A stretch of DNA of 64,000 nt. Origin: Myxococcales bacterium (lineage in GTDB: Bacteria > Myxococcota > Myxococcia > Myxococcales > JAKAPL01). The notes under the pieces are model-generated. The model searched no databases, was not told the origin of the DNA, and saw nothing but the letters and a program-made list of their open reading frames with translations. The translations under genes were made by a program, and so were the position numbers. Shown here piece by piece: positions 1 to 9,055 of this stretch; position 1 is the first letter of the stretch, and each line of letters begins with the position of its first letter. The stretch covers positions 35,364 to 99,363 of the forward strand of contig JAJXUD010000005.1 of assembly GCA_021783235.1 (NCBI GenBank), given 5' to 3'.

Positions 1-2
1 GG

Positions 3-3000
3 CGCCGCCTCGTGCTCGCGAACGGCTGGATCCCGATCGGCCACGCCGTCGAGGAGGCGCAGCCGGCCGCGGGCGACGTTCGCGAACCGCCGCCCACCGG
101 GGACGTATTCTTCGCGCGAGCCGACGTCACGGCCGGGAGCCACGGCCTCTGGCTGCGGGTCGAATCCTCGGCGTCGCTCGCGGTGGACGTGGACGGCCGG
201 CGCGTCCTCACCCGGGATCTCTTCCGGCGCGAGCTCGGCAGGCAGAGCTGGAGCCACGTGGAGCTTCCACCCGGGAGCCACGATCTCTGGGTCGAGGCGA
301 TCGCCGGAGGCTCGGGGACTGGCTTCCGCCTCTGGGCCCTGCCCGACGACGGCGCGCACCCAGCCCCACTCTCCCCGCGGACCCTCTCGAAGCGGCTCTC
401 GGAGAGGCTCGGCGACGCGGCCGCCGCCGCCGTCGCGGCCCTCGACGGCGCGGTCGCCGATCCCCCGGCCGCCCTGGCGCTCGTCGCCGAGGCGTCGGGC
501 CCCCTCGGCCGGACGGTGCGGGCGGACCTCTGGAGCGCCCTCGGGACCCTCGGCGACGAGGCGGCCCGCGGCCGATCCCGCGCCGATCTCGACGAGCTGC
601 TCTCGCGCGACCGCGGAGCCGACTGGGCCCGGCTGCGCCGCGCGGGAATCGAGCTGGACGCGGGCCAGCTCGACGACGCCGCCACCGACCTCGCGGCCAT
701 CGCGAAGCCCTCCCCCAGGCTCCTCGTCGCGCGCGGCCGGCTCTCGCTCGCCGCCGAGGCCGGCGCCCTCGCGCGGGCCCCCGTCGAGGCCGCGCTCGCC
801 CTCGATCCCGGCCACTGCCCCGCCCTAGAGCTCGAGCTCAGCCTTCTCGAGCAGGCCCAGGCGGTCAGGCTGCTCGAGCAGACGGTCGAGCGGCAGGCCC
901 ACTGCCCGGGTGGCCTCGGACGGCTCGCCTCCTTCCGGGCCAGCCGGCAGGGGCCGACGGCGCTCGTCCGGTTCTGGCGCGCTCGCCTCCAGCGCTCGCC
1001 CGCCGATCCGCACGCCGCCGCCGAGCTGGCCGAGGCGCTCCTCGGACTCGGCCGCTTCGGGCCGGCGGCCGAGGCGCTCCAGCTCCGCCTCGCTGCCTGG
1101 CCCGAGGATCTCGACGCCTGGCGCCGGCTCGGCCAGCTCTGGGCCACGGCGGGCGACGCGGAGAAGTCGCGGGAGGCCTTCGGCCACGCGCTCGCGCTCG
1201 ATCCCTCCGATCTCCGGCTCCGGCGAAGCCTCGACCTCTGGAAGGGTTCCGACGTCCTCGACGGGGCACTCCCCGACGCGGCGGGCGCGCTGAAGGGGCC
1301 CCTCTGGTCCGCCGACGCGAGCGCGCCGACGGCCACGCTCCTCGATTCGGGCGTAGCCTGGCTCCACCCGGACGGCAGCGTGACCGAGCGGGTCCGGACC
1401 GTCGAGCGGGTGATGGACCAGACGGCCCTGGGCCAGATCGCCGAGCTGCAGCTCCCACCGGGCGGGCTGCTCGTGGCGCTGCGGACCCACAAGCGCGACG
1501 GGAGCGTGTTCGACGCCGAGGCGACGACGGTCGGCGAGAAGGGGTCGCTCTCCGCCCCGGCGCTCCAGGTCGGCGACGACCTCGAGATCGACTACCTGGT
1601 CTCGAGCCCACCGCCGAGGCGAGGGCTCGGCGGCGCCGCCGAGCCGTTCTACTTCCAGGCCGGGGACAGCTCCCTCGAGCGCTCCCTCTACGTCGTGCGG
1701 TCGGACGCCGCGCCGATCACCGACCTGCACCAGCTGGAGCTGCCCCGGAGCTGGAAGCCGTGGAAGGGCAGCGGTTTTGTGGAGCGGACCCACGTGCCGG
1801 CGCTGGTCGACGAACCGAACGGACCACCGGGCGCCGACGTCTACCCATGGATCCAGGTGGGCCTCGGCGACGGCGGCCTCGAGCAGCTCGCCCGTTCGGT
1901 CGCCGATCAGCTCGCGCCTCGATCGGTCCCCGACGAGGGGATCCGAGCGCTGGCGGCGAAGGCGAAGGAGGCTGGGCCCCCCGGTGCACAGCTGAGGGCC
2001 CTCTGGAAGCTCCTCTCGGCGCGGATCCGCAGCGACAACCCTTCCCTCGCCGAGGCCGCGAGCGTCTCCCTGGCCCGCGGGCAAGGCGACCGGCTCTCGC
2101 CCCTGCGGGCGGCGCTCGCCGTGCTCGGCCTTCCGTCGCGGATCGTGCTCGCCTCGGGCTTGCAGGCGAGCGAGGAGCCGCGCCGCTTCGCCCGGCTCTC
2201 CGACTGGACCGACGCGCTCGTCCGGGTGGATCTGGCTGGGGCAGCGCCGATCTGGCTGGACCCGGCGCTGCGCTTCGCGCCGTTCGACGCGCTCCCGCCG
2301 GGGCTCTGCGGGCGGCCCGCGATCGAGCTGCCCGACGAAGGCGGCGAGCCGAGGCGCCTCGACCTGCCCGCCTGCCCCGAGCGCGCCGACGGCCCGCCCG
2401 GCCCCGAGGACCACCACTTCTCGCTGGCGCTCGAGCTGCATGCCGACGGCTCTGCGGAGGGGAAGGCGAGCGAGCGCTTCGGCGGCTTCGAGGCGGCCCT
2501 CGCCCACACCGCCGTCGACGGGCTCGACGACGCCCAGCGCCGGCAGGCGATCGAATCGGGTCTCGCCTCGGCGTTCCCGGGGGCCGTGCTCGAAGCGGCC
2601 CGCTTCGAGGTCGGGGCAGGACCGGGCGCCCCGCTCTCGCTCGACTACCGCTTCACCGTGCCCGCGCTGGCCCGAGACGAGGGGGGCGGCCGCTTCTCCA
2701 TCGTGCCGCACGGCTTCCCCGTGAAGCTCTCCGACCGCTACCTCCAGCTCGCTGCCCGCGACCTTCCGCTCGTCGTCGCGGAGGGGCAGCGGCCCGACGT
2801 GACCGTCGCCCTGAAGCTGCCCCCCGGCGCCCGGCTCGAGGGGCTCTCGCCCGCGCCCTTGCGGATCGACGGCCCGTTCGGCAGCTACGTCCGGGAGGAG
2901 CGGCGGAGCGGCTCGACGGTCGAGGTCCACGAGCGGCTCGTGCTGCCGCCGCAGCGGATCCCCGCCGGCCGCTACGCCGACTTCGCCGGCTTCGCGAGCG

Positions 3001-3056
3001 CGGTGGATCGCGCCGAGGAGGAGCGGGTCGAGTACGCCCTTCCCGCCGGCAGCTGA
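3..3056 (+). CDS. TPR / DUF3857 / transglutaminase-like protein (5' partial)
   Basis: The frame is open to the left window edge, so the true start may lie outside; GTG at 12 is only the first in-window start. The first ~130 residues are a beta-rich region, followed by helical TPR-like repeats (about residues 130-410). A DUF3857 domain (about 430-560, 'VRTVERVMDQTALGQ') and a transglutaminase-like domain (about 640-800) follow. Homologues of this architecture are exported or periplasmic proteins of unknown role. In the transglutaminase core the usual GxGDC nucleophile segment reads 'ARGQGDRLSPLRAAL', so the catalytic Cys is Arg and enzymatic activity is unlikely. The C-terminal ~200 residues are another beta-rich region. 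It converges on hemW with no gap: its TGA is immediately followed by the hemW stop on the other strand. Confidence 0.8.
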   Translation, partial: RRLVLANGWIPIGHAVEEAQPAAGDVREPPPTGDVFFARADVTAGSHGLWLRVESSASLAVDVDGRRVLTRDLFRRELGRQSWSHVELPPGSHDLWVEAIAGGSGTGFRLWALPDDGAHPAPLSPRTLSKRLSERLGDAAAAAVAALDGAVADPPAALALVAEASGPLGRTVRADLWSALGTLGDEAARGRSRADLDELLSRDRGADWARLRRAGIELDAGQLDDAATDLAAIAKPSPRLLVARGRLSLAAEAGALARAPVEAALALDPGHCPALELELSLLEQAQAVRLLEQTVERQAHCPGGLGRLASFRASRQGPTALVRFWRARLQRSPADPHAAAELAEALLGLGRFGPAAEALQLRLAAWPEDLDAWRRLGQLWATAGDAEKSREAFGHALALDPSDLRLRRSLDLWKGSDVLDGALPDAAGALKGPLWSADASAPTATLLDSGVAWLHPDGSVTERVRTVERVMDQTALGQIAELQLPPGGLLVALRTHKRDGSVFDAEATTVGEKGSLSAPALQVGDDLEIDYLVSSPPPRRGLGGAAEPFYFQAGDSSLERSLYVVRSDAAPITDLHQLELPRSWKPWKGSGFVERTHVPALVDEPNGPPGADVYPWIQVGLGDGGLEQLARSVADQLAPRSVPDEGIRALAAKAKEAGPPGAQLRALWKLLSARIRSDNPSLAEAASVSLARGQGDRLSPLRAALAVLGLPSRIVLASGLQASEEPRRFARLSDWTDALVRVDLAGAAPIWLDPALRFAPFDALPPGLCGRPAIELPDEGGEPRRLDLPACPERADGPPGPEDHHFSLALELHADGSAEGKASERFGGFEAALAHTAVDGLDDAQRRQAIESGLASAFPGAVLEAARFEVGAGPGAPLSLDYRFTVPALARDEGGGRFSIVPHGFPVKLSDRYLQLAARDLPLVVAEGQRPDVTVALKLPPGARLEGLSPAPLRIDGPFGSYVREERRSGSTVEVHERLVLPPQRIPAGRYADFAGFASAVDRAEEERVEYALPAGS

Positions 3057-4220
3057 TCAGACGAGCCGCGCGCAGAGCTCGCCGTGGAGGTCGAGCCCCC
3101 GCTCGGTCAGCGCGAGCCGATCCCGAGAGAGGCTCGCGAGGCCGAGCTCGGCGAGAGGCCGCGCGCGCTCGCGGAGCGCCGCCGCGTCCGCCCCACCGAA
3201 GGCCGCGGCGAAGGCCGCGAGGTCGAGCCCTTCGACCAGCCGGAGGCCGAGGAAGATCCGCTCCGATCGGCGTGCGTCCCGGTCGAGCGGATCGCGCTCG
3301 CCCGGCGGCAGCTCACCGCGCTCGAGCGACTCGAAGTAGGGACCGGTGGGGCGCGCGTTGGTGTAGCGCCCGGTGGCGAGCGCCCCCGCCGCGCCCACCC
3401 CGAGCCCGAGGTACGGCTCGGCGAGCCAGTAGCCGAGGTTGTGGCGCGCGCGGTGCCCCTCGCGCGCGTGGTTCGAGATCTCGTAGCGCGGCAAGCCCCC
3501 CGAGGCGAGCTCTTCGCGAACCGCCCCGCCCATTGCCGCCTGGTCGTCCGCGTCCGGCAGCCGCAGGCGACCGCTCCGCGCGAGGCGCGCCATCGGCACC
3601 TCGACGGCCAGCTCGTCGAGCGTCAGCGCGTAGGCCGAGACATGGGGGACGCCGAGCGACGCCGTCCGGCGCGCGTCGCTCGCCGCGCCCTCGATCGTCT
3701 GCCCGCGGGCGCCATAGATGAGGTCGACCGAGACGCTCGCGAAGCCGGCCTCGAGCGCGGCCCCGACCGCGCGAGACGCCTCCTCGCCCCGGTGGCGCCG
3801 CCCGAGCGCCTTGAGCGTGGCGTCGTCGAACGACTGAACCCCCAAAGAGATCCGCGTGACGCCCGCCGCGCGGATGGCCGCGAAGCGATCCGCGGCGCCG
3901 TCCTCGGGGTTCGCCTCGAGCGAGACCTCCGCCCCTTCGGAGAGGCCGAGCCGCCGGTCGATCGCCTCGAGGATCCGGGCGAAGAAGGCCGGTTCCCAGA
4001 GCGACGGCGTGCCACCCCCGAAGAAGACGCTCCGCGCCGGCCCGAGGGGCGCGAAGCCGTCCGCGCGCCGATCGAGCTCGGCGAGCACGGCGGCGGCGTA
4101 GCGCTCGCCGGGGATGGTTCGCGCCACCTCCACCGCGAAGTCGCAGTAGGGACAGTGCGAGAGGCAGTAGGGAAAATGAATGTAGACGCCGAGGGACGCG
4201 GCTACTTCCCCGCCGGCCAC
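3057..4220 (-). CDS. hemW: HemW-like radical SAM haem chaperone
   Basis: A radical SAM protein of the HemN/HemW group. The [4Fe-4S]-binding motif is near the N-terminus, 'HFPYCLSHCPYCDF' (Cys 19, 23 and 26 from the chosen start), followed by the 'FFGGGTPSLW' segment and 'SLGVQSFDD'. The length of 387 residues and the very short N-terminus before the CxxxCxxC motif match HemW, a haem-binding chaperone, rather than bona fide coproporphyrinogen dehydrogenase HemN, which carries extra N-terminal residues. The start is GTG at 4220, the only in-frame start close to the motif; it overlaps the end of the upstream lipoprotein gene by 19 bases, suggesting translational coupling. The ORF track extends to 5156 only because the frame stays open across the neighbouring gene. 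Confidence 0.88.
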   Translation of the reverse strand: MAGGEVAASLGVYIHFPYCLSHCPYCDFAVEVARTIPGERYAAAVLAELDRRADGFAPLGPARSVFFGGGTPSLWEPAFFARILEAIDRRLGLSEGAEVSLEANPEDGAADRFAAIRAAGVTRISLGVQSFDDATLKALGRRHRGEEASRAVGAALEAGFASVSVDLIYGARGQTIEGAASDARRTASLGVPHVSAYALTLDELAVEVPMARLARSGRLRLPDADDQAAMGGAVREELASGGLPRYEISNHAREGHRARHNLGYWLAEPYLGLGVGAAGALATGRYTNARPTGPYFESLERGELPPGERDPLDRDARRSERIFLGLRLVEGLDLAAFAAAFGGADAAALRERARPLAELGLASLSRDRLALTERGLDLHGELCARLV

Positions 4221-5176
4221 TGGCCATCCACGCAATCGATCTCCGGGCCGCCCCCCGGCAGGAAGAAGCCGAGCATCACGCACATCTCCTCTGGGAATGA
4301 AACGACCGAGGGGCCCGAGTTGATCCATTCGCAGTGCGTGTGCAGCGTGTCGCCCGAGTGAAGCTGGAACATCGAGCTCTCGGGGAACGACTCCATCACT
4401 GGGTTGAACTGCTCGTCGGCGGTCCAGGTCGGGTCGGAGATGAGCTGCGCCTTCGTTCCGTCGGGATGGATCACCTCGGTGTAGGCCGAGACGCCGAGGC
4501 CGTGCATGTGCTCGGCGACGAGGAAGAAGTCGAGGTCCTGCTGCACGGGGCAGCTCCGATCGGCCGACTGCGGGCTGCTGTCGTTCGGCTGGAGCTCGAA
4601 CTGCGTGTCCACGTTGGTGAAGAAACCCGCCGCCTGGTAGCGCGGGGACGGATCGGCGTACTCGATGTCGATGACCCCTTCCCCCTGAGCCGCCTGGCTG
4701 CTCGTGTCGATGAAGTGGGTGTTGAACATGAGCGACTCGCCCTGGTGCAGCTCGAAGGCGACTCCCGAGGGCAGCTTCTCGAAGATGTCGGCGGTCCCTT
4801 CGCCCCCGATGGCGCCGAGGAAGCGGACCGAGAGCATGTCGTCGTTCGTACAGGGCCGGCTCGTGCCGACCGGCGCGGTCATGGAGGTGGCGTAGACCGC
4901 GATGTGGTGGCCGAAGGTCGACTGCTCTCCCCGGACGTCCAGCACCAGCTGGTCTGCGGCCGCGGGCCCCGCGACGTACTGGCACCAGATCTGATCCTGC
5001 CCCGGCCCGATGTCGACGACGGGCGTCACGTAGCGCGTGTAGCCCGCCGGAGCGGGCGGGGGATCGAAGCCCGGGATGTACTGGCTGGCCTGCGTGGCGG
5101 ACGCGGGTCCCGCCCCCTTGCCACAGGCGGCGAGAAGCGCCGCACAGCCCACGCACCAGAGGATCGACCGCCCCAT
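4202..5176 (-). CDS. Bicopper (PHM/DBH-type) monooxygenase-like lipoprotein
   Basis: A 324-residue exported protein with a lipoprotein signal ending 'LLAAC' (Cys 18). It shows the copper-ligand pattern of copper type II, ascorbate-dependent monooxygenases: adjacent His in 'FGHHIAVYA' (about 90-91) and His in 'FNTHFID' as the CuH site, then 'EHMHG' and Met in 'SFPEEMCVM' as the CuM site. This is the same order as in peptidylglycine alpha-hydroxylating monooxygenase. Six candidate ligands can be read directly; activity and substrate are unknown. The start is ATG 5176. It is followed by hemW (19-base overlap) and preceded by another lipoprotein gene 22 bases away, so the three may be one operon. 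A paralogue with the same motifs lies at 36849-38174. Confidence 0.75.
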   Translation of the reverse strand: MGRSILWCVGCAALLAACGKGAGPASATQASQYIPGFDPPPAPAGYTRYVTPVVDIGPGQDQIWCQYVAGPAAADQLVLDVRGEQSTFGHHIAVYATSMTAPVGTSRPCTNDDMLSVRFLGAIGGEGTADIFEKLPSGVAFELHQGESLMFNTHFIDTSSQAAQGEGVIDIEYADPSPRYQAAGFFTNVDTQFELQPNDSSPQSADRSCPVQQDLDFFLVAEHMHGLGVSAYTEVIHPDGTKAQLISDPTWTADEQFNPVMESFPESSMFQLHSGDTLHTHCEWINSGPSVVSFPEEMCVMLGFFLPGGGPEIDCVDGQWPAGK

Positions 5177-5198
5177 GAGACGCCTCCTCGAGAACTCG

Positions 5199-5633
5199 TC
5201 AGCCCGCGTCGCCGCTGCCGCCGTCGGCGGCGGGGTACGCCGGACAGATCCCCGCGTCGTTCGCCGCGCACTCGAGCGGGATGCAGGCCTGCCCCTGGTA
5301 GCAACAGGCGCCGCTCCCGCAGGCCGCGTTGCTCGGACAGCCGATGGAGATACAGAACTTGGCGTTGGTCTGGGTGGGCTCGAGGTCGACGGCGCAGACC
5401 AGGTTCGCGCCGTTCGGGTAGCCGGCGCACTCGCCACCGCCCTGGGAGCAATAGGCGCCGATGTTCGATGCGTTGCCCGTCGAGCAGGCCGACGGAGAGC
5501 AGCTGCCAACGGGCGACGCGACGCAGCCCGTCCCGGCATCGGCCGCGGGCCCCGCGTCCCGCGGCCGAGAACCAGCCGCGCCGCCGCAGGCAACGAGCGC
5601 AATGACCAGAATCAAGCCGCTGAGTTGGCGCAT
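5199..5633 (-). CDS. Small Cys-rich lipoprotein
   Basis: A 144-residue protein with a clean lipoprotein signal (hydrophobic 'LILVIALVAC', Cys 16), an Ala/Asp/Gly linker ('RDAGPAADAG') and about a dozen Cys in a compact C-terminal domain ending in a second 'DGGSGDAG' linker. I recognise no catalytic motif. The cysteines suggest a disulfide-stabilised surface or periplasmic domain. The start ATG at 5633 places the signal at the N-terminus. It is likely transcribed with the downstream bicopper-monooxygenase-like gene (22-base gap). Confidence 0.8.
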   Translation of the reverse strand: MRQLSGLILVIALVACGGAAGSRPRDAGPAADAGTGCVASPVGSCSPSACSTGNASNIGAYCSQGGGECAGYPNGANLVCAVDLEPTQTNAKFCISIGCPSNAACGSGACCYQGQACIPLECAANDAGICPAYPAADGGSGDAG

Positions 5634-5707
5634 GCTCTAGCGAAACAGCACATCAGGGACGGAAGTTCAAGCCCTCGCCGAGGAGCTGATCCCGCTCGGC
5701 GCCGTCG

Positions 5708-7738
5708 CTACTTCGCGAGGTCGATCTCGATGGTCGTGTCATCGCCGAGCTGCGCCCGGAGCCGGTCGAGCTCCCGCCGAAGCAGCTCGTTCTGGCCCCG
5801 TTGCGCCTCGAGATCCGCTTGCAGCTTGCGGACGGCGGGATCGGCCTTGCCGGCCGGCGCGGAGGCAGCCTGCTTGGCCCGCAGCGCCTTGAGCTCCGCG
5901 GAGACGTCCGAGAGCCGCACCCGCAGGGAGGCGAGCTCCTTGTCGCTCGCCGCCGCGGCGGGCTTCGGCGCCGGGGCCTGCTCGAGCTGCTGGGTCAGCG
6001 AGGCGACCCGGGCGTCCCGTTCGTGGAGCTGCTGGGAGAGGGCGGCGATCTGGGAGGCGAGGTCGTCCTGCAGCTCCTCGCGCCCGCTTCGCGCCCGCTC
6101 GAGCTCGGCGCGCAGCCCCGCGGTCTCTTCCTCCCGGGACGACAGATCGGCCTCGAGCTGGACGATTCGACCCTCGAGCTGGGCCGCCCGCGCCTGCCAC
6201 TCGCGGTCGGACTCCTGGAGGGCGTCGAGCTGCCCCTTCGTCTCGAACAGCTCGCTCGAGGCCTCCGCGAGCCGCTGCTCGGCGCCATGCCGCTCGCCCT
6301 CCGACGCCTCGAGATCGACCTTGGCCTTGGCCTCGAGGGCCGCGAGCCTCTCCTCGAGCTCCTTGGCCCGTCCCAGCGCATCGTCCCGCGCCTTCTCGAG
6401 CTCGGGAAGCTTCCCGCGGAGCGACTCGAGCTCGCCAGTCAGCTCGGCCGCGATGGCCCGGGCGCCCTCGAGCGCGCCCTCGAGCTCGACGAGCCGCGCG
6501 GCCTCGGCCTCGGCGCGCGCCCGTTCGGCGTCGAGGTCGGCGGCCACCGATCCCGAGCGGGCGCGCTCCGCGTCGATCTCCTGCCGCGAGGCCTCGAGCT
6601 CGCCCTGCAGCGCGGCGACCTCGATCTTCGCCTCCGAGAGCTTCTCGTTCGTCTCGGCGAAGCGCCCCCGCTCATCGGCGAGCGACGCCTCGAGCTCAGC
6701 CGCCGCCTTGCCCCGCTGCTCCAGCTCGCCCGAGAGCCGCTCGTTCTCCTGCCCGAGATGCTCGGCCTCTTCCTGCAAGAGCCGGAGCCGCTGATCGGCC
6801 TCGGCGAGGCGCGCCGCCCAGTCCTGCTCGGCCCGCTCGCGCTCGCGCAGCGCCTCGTTCGTCAGCTCCGAGAGGCTCTGCGCCCGCTCGACCGACTCTG
6901 CCTTGGCGCCCTGGGCCTCCTCGAGCTCCTTCTCGAGCGCCTGGAGCCGCTGCGACGCCTGGGCGAGCTGCGCCTCGAGCGAGCGCTTCGCCTCGGCGAG
7001 CTGCGCGCTCGAGGTCCGAGCGCCCGCGAGCTCCTGGTCGAGCGACTGGAGCGCCTCCTGGGCCTGCCCGAAGGCCTGTTTCGCCCGGGCGAGCAGCTCG
7101 TCCTTCGCCTTCACCCGGTCGCGGAAGAAGGCGAGCTTCTCTTCGGGCGAGCCGCCGAGGGAGGCCCGCGGCTCCGGGGCCGCGTCGGCGAAAGGGTCGG
7201 CGATGCGCGGCCGCGCCGTCGCCTGCCCAGCGGAGAGCCGGAGCGGCGGTGGACCTGCGGGAGCGGCGAGCGGCGGCGGGGCCCGCGTGGCGTCGTCGAC
7301 GATGTCGAGGAGATCCTCGGTCGAGAGCTCCTCGGGCGAGCCGCTGCCCGAAGGCGCCTCCTCCCACCCGAGGCTCACGAGCGAGGCGGCGCGCCTCACG
7401 AGCTCGGACGGGTCGGCCCCGGGCGCGAGGTAGTCGTTCGCTGGGGTCTTGCTCGCCCGGTGGGCCTCGGTGGCGGCGGCGTCCTGCGCCCCGGGCACGA
7501 GCACGATGGGGACGTCCGCGAGCCCCGGCGCGCGCCGCAGCCGGTTGCAGAACGAGAAGCCGCTCATGTCGGGCAAGGCCGAGGCGACCACGAAGAGATC
7601 GGGGCGCGCGGCGCGCGCCTTGGCGAGCGCCTTCTCGCCGTCGGGAAGCGAGGCCACCGAGGCGCCCGCGGCCTGGAGCGCCCGGCCAAAGGCCTCGGCT
7701 CGCGCGAGATCCGGTTCGACGAGGACGATGGTCTTCAA
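5708..7738 (-). CDS. FrzS-like pseudo-receiver / long coiled-coil protein
   Basis: 676 residues. Residues 1-125 form a response-regulator receiver fold ('TIVLVEPDLARAEAF', 'VPIVLVPG'). The phospho-acceptor position is Ala ('DLFVVASALPDMSG', where active receivers have Asp) and the conserved Lys before the last helix is absent ('DYLAPGAD'), so it is a pseudo-receiver. After a Pro-rich linker (125-200), residues about 200-650 are an almost uninterrupted Glu/Ala/Leu/Arg coiled coil, with a short acidic tail. This layout is that of Myxococcus FrzS, a polar protein for type IV pilus motility; the assignment rests on architecture and N-terminal resemblance, not a search. The start is TTG at 7738, without a convincing Shine-Dalgarno sequence. 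It diverges from preA across a 149-base gap. Confidence 0.72.
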   Translation of the reverse strand: MKTIVLVEPDLARAEAFGRALQAAGASVASLPDGEKALAKARAARPDLFVVASALPDMSGFSFCNRLRRAPGLADVPIVLVPGAQDAAATEAHRASKTPANDYLAPGADPSELVRRAASLVSLGWEEAPSGSGSPEELSTEDLLDIVDDATRAPPPLAAPAGPPPLRLSAGQATARPRIADPFADAAPEPRASLGGSPEEKLAFFRDRVKAKDELLARAKQAFGQAQEALQSLDQELAGARTSSAQLAEAKRSLEAQLAQASQRLQALEKELEEAQGAKAESVERAQSLSELTNEALRERERAEQDWAARLAEADQRLRLLQEEAEHLGQENERLSGELEQRGKAAAELEASLADERGRFAETNEKLSEAKIEVAALQGELEASRQEIDAERARSGSVAADLDAERARAEAEAARLVELEGALEGARAIAAELTGELESLRGKLPELEKARDDALGRAKELEERLAALEAKAKVDLEASEGERHGAEQRLAEASSELFETKGQLDALQESDREWQARAAQLEGRIVQLEADLSSREEETAGLRAELERARSGREELQDDLASQIAALSQQLHERDARVASLTQQLEQAPAPKPAAAASDKELASLRVRLSDVSAELKALRAKQAASAPAGKADPAVRKLQADLEAQRGQNELLRRELDRLRAQLGDDTTIEIDLAK

Positions 7739-7829
7739 ACCGGCGGCGCCGCTCCCGTGAAGGTCCAGCCCACGAATCTACCAGCCTCCCGCCGGCGCCC
7801 CAAGCCCTCCAGGCCGTCTGGGGCGGCTA

Positions 7830-7857
7830 TTGACCGGGCGGGGGGAGGCCGTTAGAA
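7830..7857 (+). promoter_or_regulatory. Putative sigma-70 promoter of preA
   Basis: TTGACC (7830-7835) and TTAGAA (7852-7857) are separated by 16 bases, which would start transcription near 7864, about 24 bases before the preA ATG. It stands out in a very GC-rich intergenic region. A purine-rich ribosome site (GGGGGGAG) follows just before the ATG. Confidence 0.4.
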
Positions 7858-7887
7858 GCCGAGCCTTCCCGCCGCCGGGGGGAGCAC

Positions 7888-8988
7888 ATGGCCACGGAGC
7901 TGAGCGTCACCTCCACCCGCATCCGCTTCGACAACCCGTTCCTGCTGGGCTCCGGCCCGCCCGGGACCAACGCGAGAGTCATCGCGAAGTCCTACGACCT
8001 CGGCTGGGGCGGGGTCGTCTGCAAGACCATCAGCCTCGACGCGAGCAAGGTGGTGAACACCGCGCCGCGCTACGGCAAGCTCGAGGCGCGCGAGACCGGC
8101 GAGGTGGTCGGCTTCGAGAACATCGAGCTCATCTCCGATCGCGACTTCGACAGCTGGCGGCGCGAGCTGCGCGAGCTCAAGCGCGACTATCCGCACAAGG
8201 TGCTGATCGCCTCCATCATGGAGGAGTACCGCAAGGAGGCCTGGCAGGAGATCGTCCGGGCGATCCAGGAGACGGGCGTCGACGGCCTCGAGCTCAACCT
8301 CTCGTGCCCTCACGGCCTCCCCGAGCGGCGCATGGGGATGGCGATGGGCGAGGACCCGGCGCTGGTGCGCGAGGTGGTCGCCTGGGTCCACGAGGTCGCG
8401 ACGATCCCCGTCTGGGCGAAGCTGACCCCGAACGTCGGCAACGTGGTCGATCCGGCGACGGCGGCGCTCGAGGGCGGCGCCGACGGCCTCTCGCTCATCA
8501 ACACGATCCTCTCGATCGTCGGGGTGAACCTCGCGACGCTGCGCCCGATGCCGACGGTCGAGGGCTACACGGTCCCCGGCGGCTACTCCGGGCAGGCGGT
8601 CCGCCCCATCGCGCTGCGGCACGTGATGGAGGTGGCCCGGGCGCACCCCGGCGTCGCCCTCTCGGGCATGGGCGGGATCGAGACCGGCGGCCACGCGGTG
8701 CAGTTCATGCTGCTCGGCGCCAGCACGGTCCAGGTCTGCACGGGCGCGATGCTGCGGGGCTACGAGATCATCGCCGAGCTGAAAGACGAGCTCTCGCGCT
8801 TCATGACCGACCACGGCTTTGGACGCGTCGCCGACTTCGTGGGCAAGAGCCTCCCCTACTTCACGACCCACGCCGACCTCGTCGGGCGGCAGGCGGCCGC
8901 GAAGGAGGCGCGCGCCGGCAAGCGCCACCGAGACGACGAGTGGCAGGGCGCGATCGCAAAGGAGACCGACGCGCTGACCGCGAAGTAG
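7888..8988 (+). CDS. preA: Dihydropyrimidine dehydrogenase PreA-like subunit (no ferredoxin domain)
   Basis: 366 residues of the FMN TIM-barrel family of dihydroorotate/dihydropyrimidine dehydrogenases. 'FLLGSGPPGTN' at the start, the catalytic-loop Cys in 'LNLSCPHGLPERRMG' and the FMN-phosphate loop 'LSGMGGIETGGHAVQFML' match PreA, which reduces uracil/thymine to dihydro forms. Unlike E. coli PreA, the C-terminus lacks the two-cluster ferredoxin domain: after about residue 330 there is no Cys, only a basic/charged tail. No PreT (FAD/NADH subunit) is visible in this window. It begins the pyrimidine catabolic block and is followed 67 bases later by an aldehyde dehydrogenase. Dihydropyrimidinase and beta-ureidopropionase downstream support the substrate assignment. 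Confidence 0.85.
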   Translation: MATELSVTSTRIRFDNPFLLGSGPPGTNARVIAKSYDLGWGGVVCKTISLDASKVVNTAPRYGKLEARETGEVVGFENIELISDRDFDSWRRELRELKRDYPHKVLIASIMEEYRKEAWQEIVRAIQETGVDGLELNLSCPHGLPERRMGMAMGEDPALVREVVAWVHEVATIPVWAKLTPNVGNVVDPATAALEGGADGLSLINTILSIVGVNLATLRPMPTVEGYTVPGGYSGQAVRPIALRHVMEVARAHPGVALSGMGGIETGGHAVQFMLLGASTVQVCTGAMLRGYEIIAELKDELSRFMTDHGFGRVADFVGKSLPYFTTHADLVGRQAAAKEARAGKRHRDDEWQGAIAKETDALTAK

Positions 8989-9055
8989 CCCCTCGACCGC
9001 GCGCGGCCGTGCGGGCCGTGCTCGCGCCGGGGGACCGAGAGGCGGAGGAGATCCC

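Noticed and set aside
825-2930. 701-residue minus-strand ORF
   Set aside because: Shadow of the TPR/DUF3857 gene; composition is biased and no motif is recognisable.
7796-7825. CGCCCCA...TGGGGCG hairpin upstream of preA as a riboswitch
   Set aside because: Only a 7-bp stem with no conserved aptamer features; it lies upstream of the predicted transcription start.
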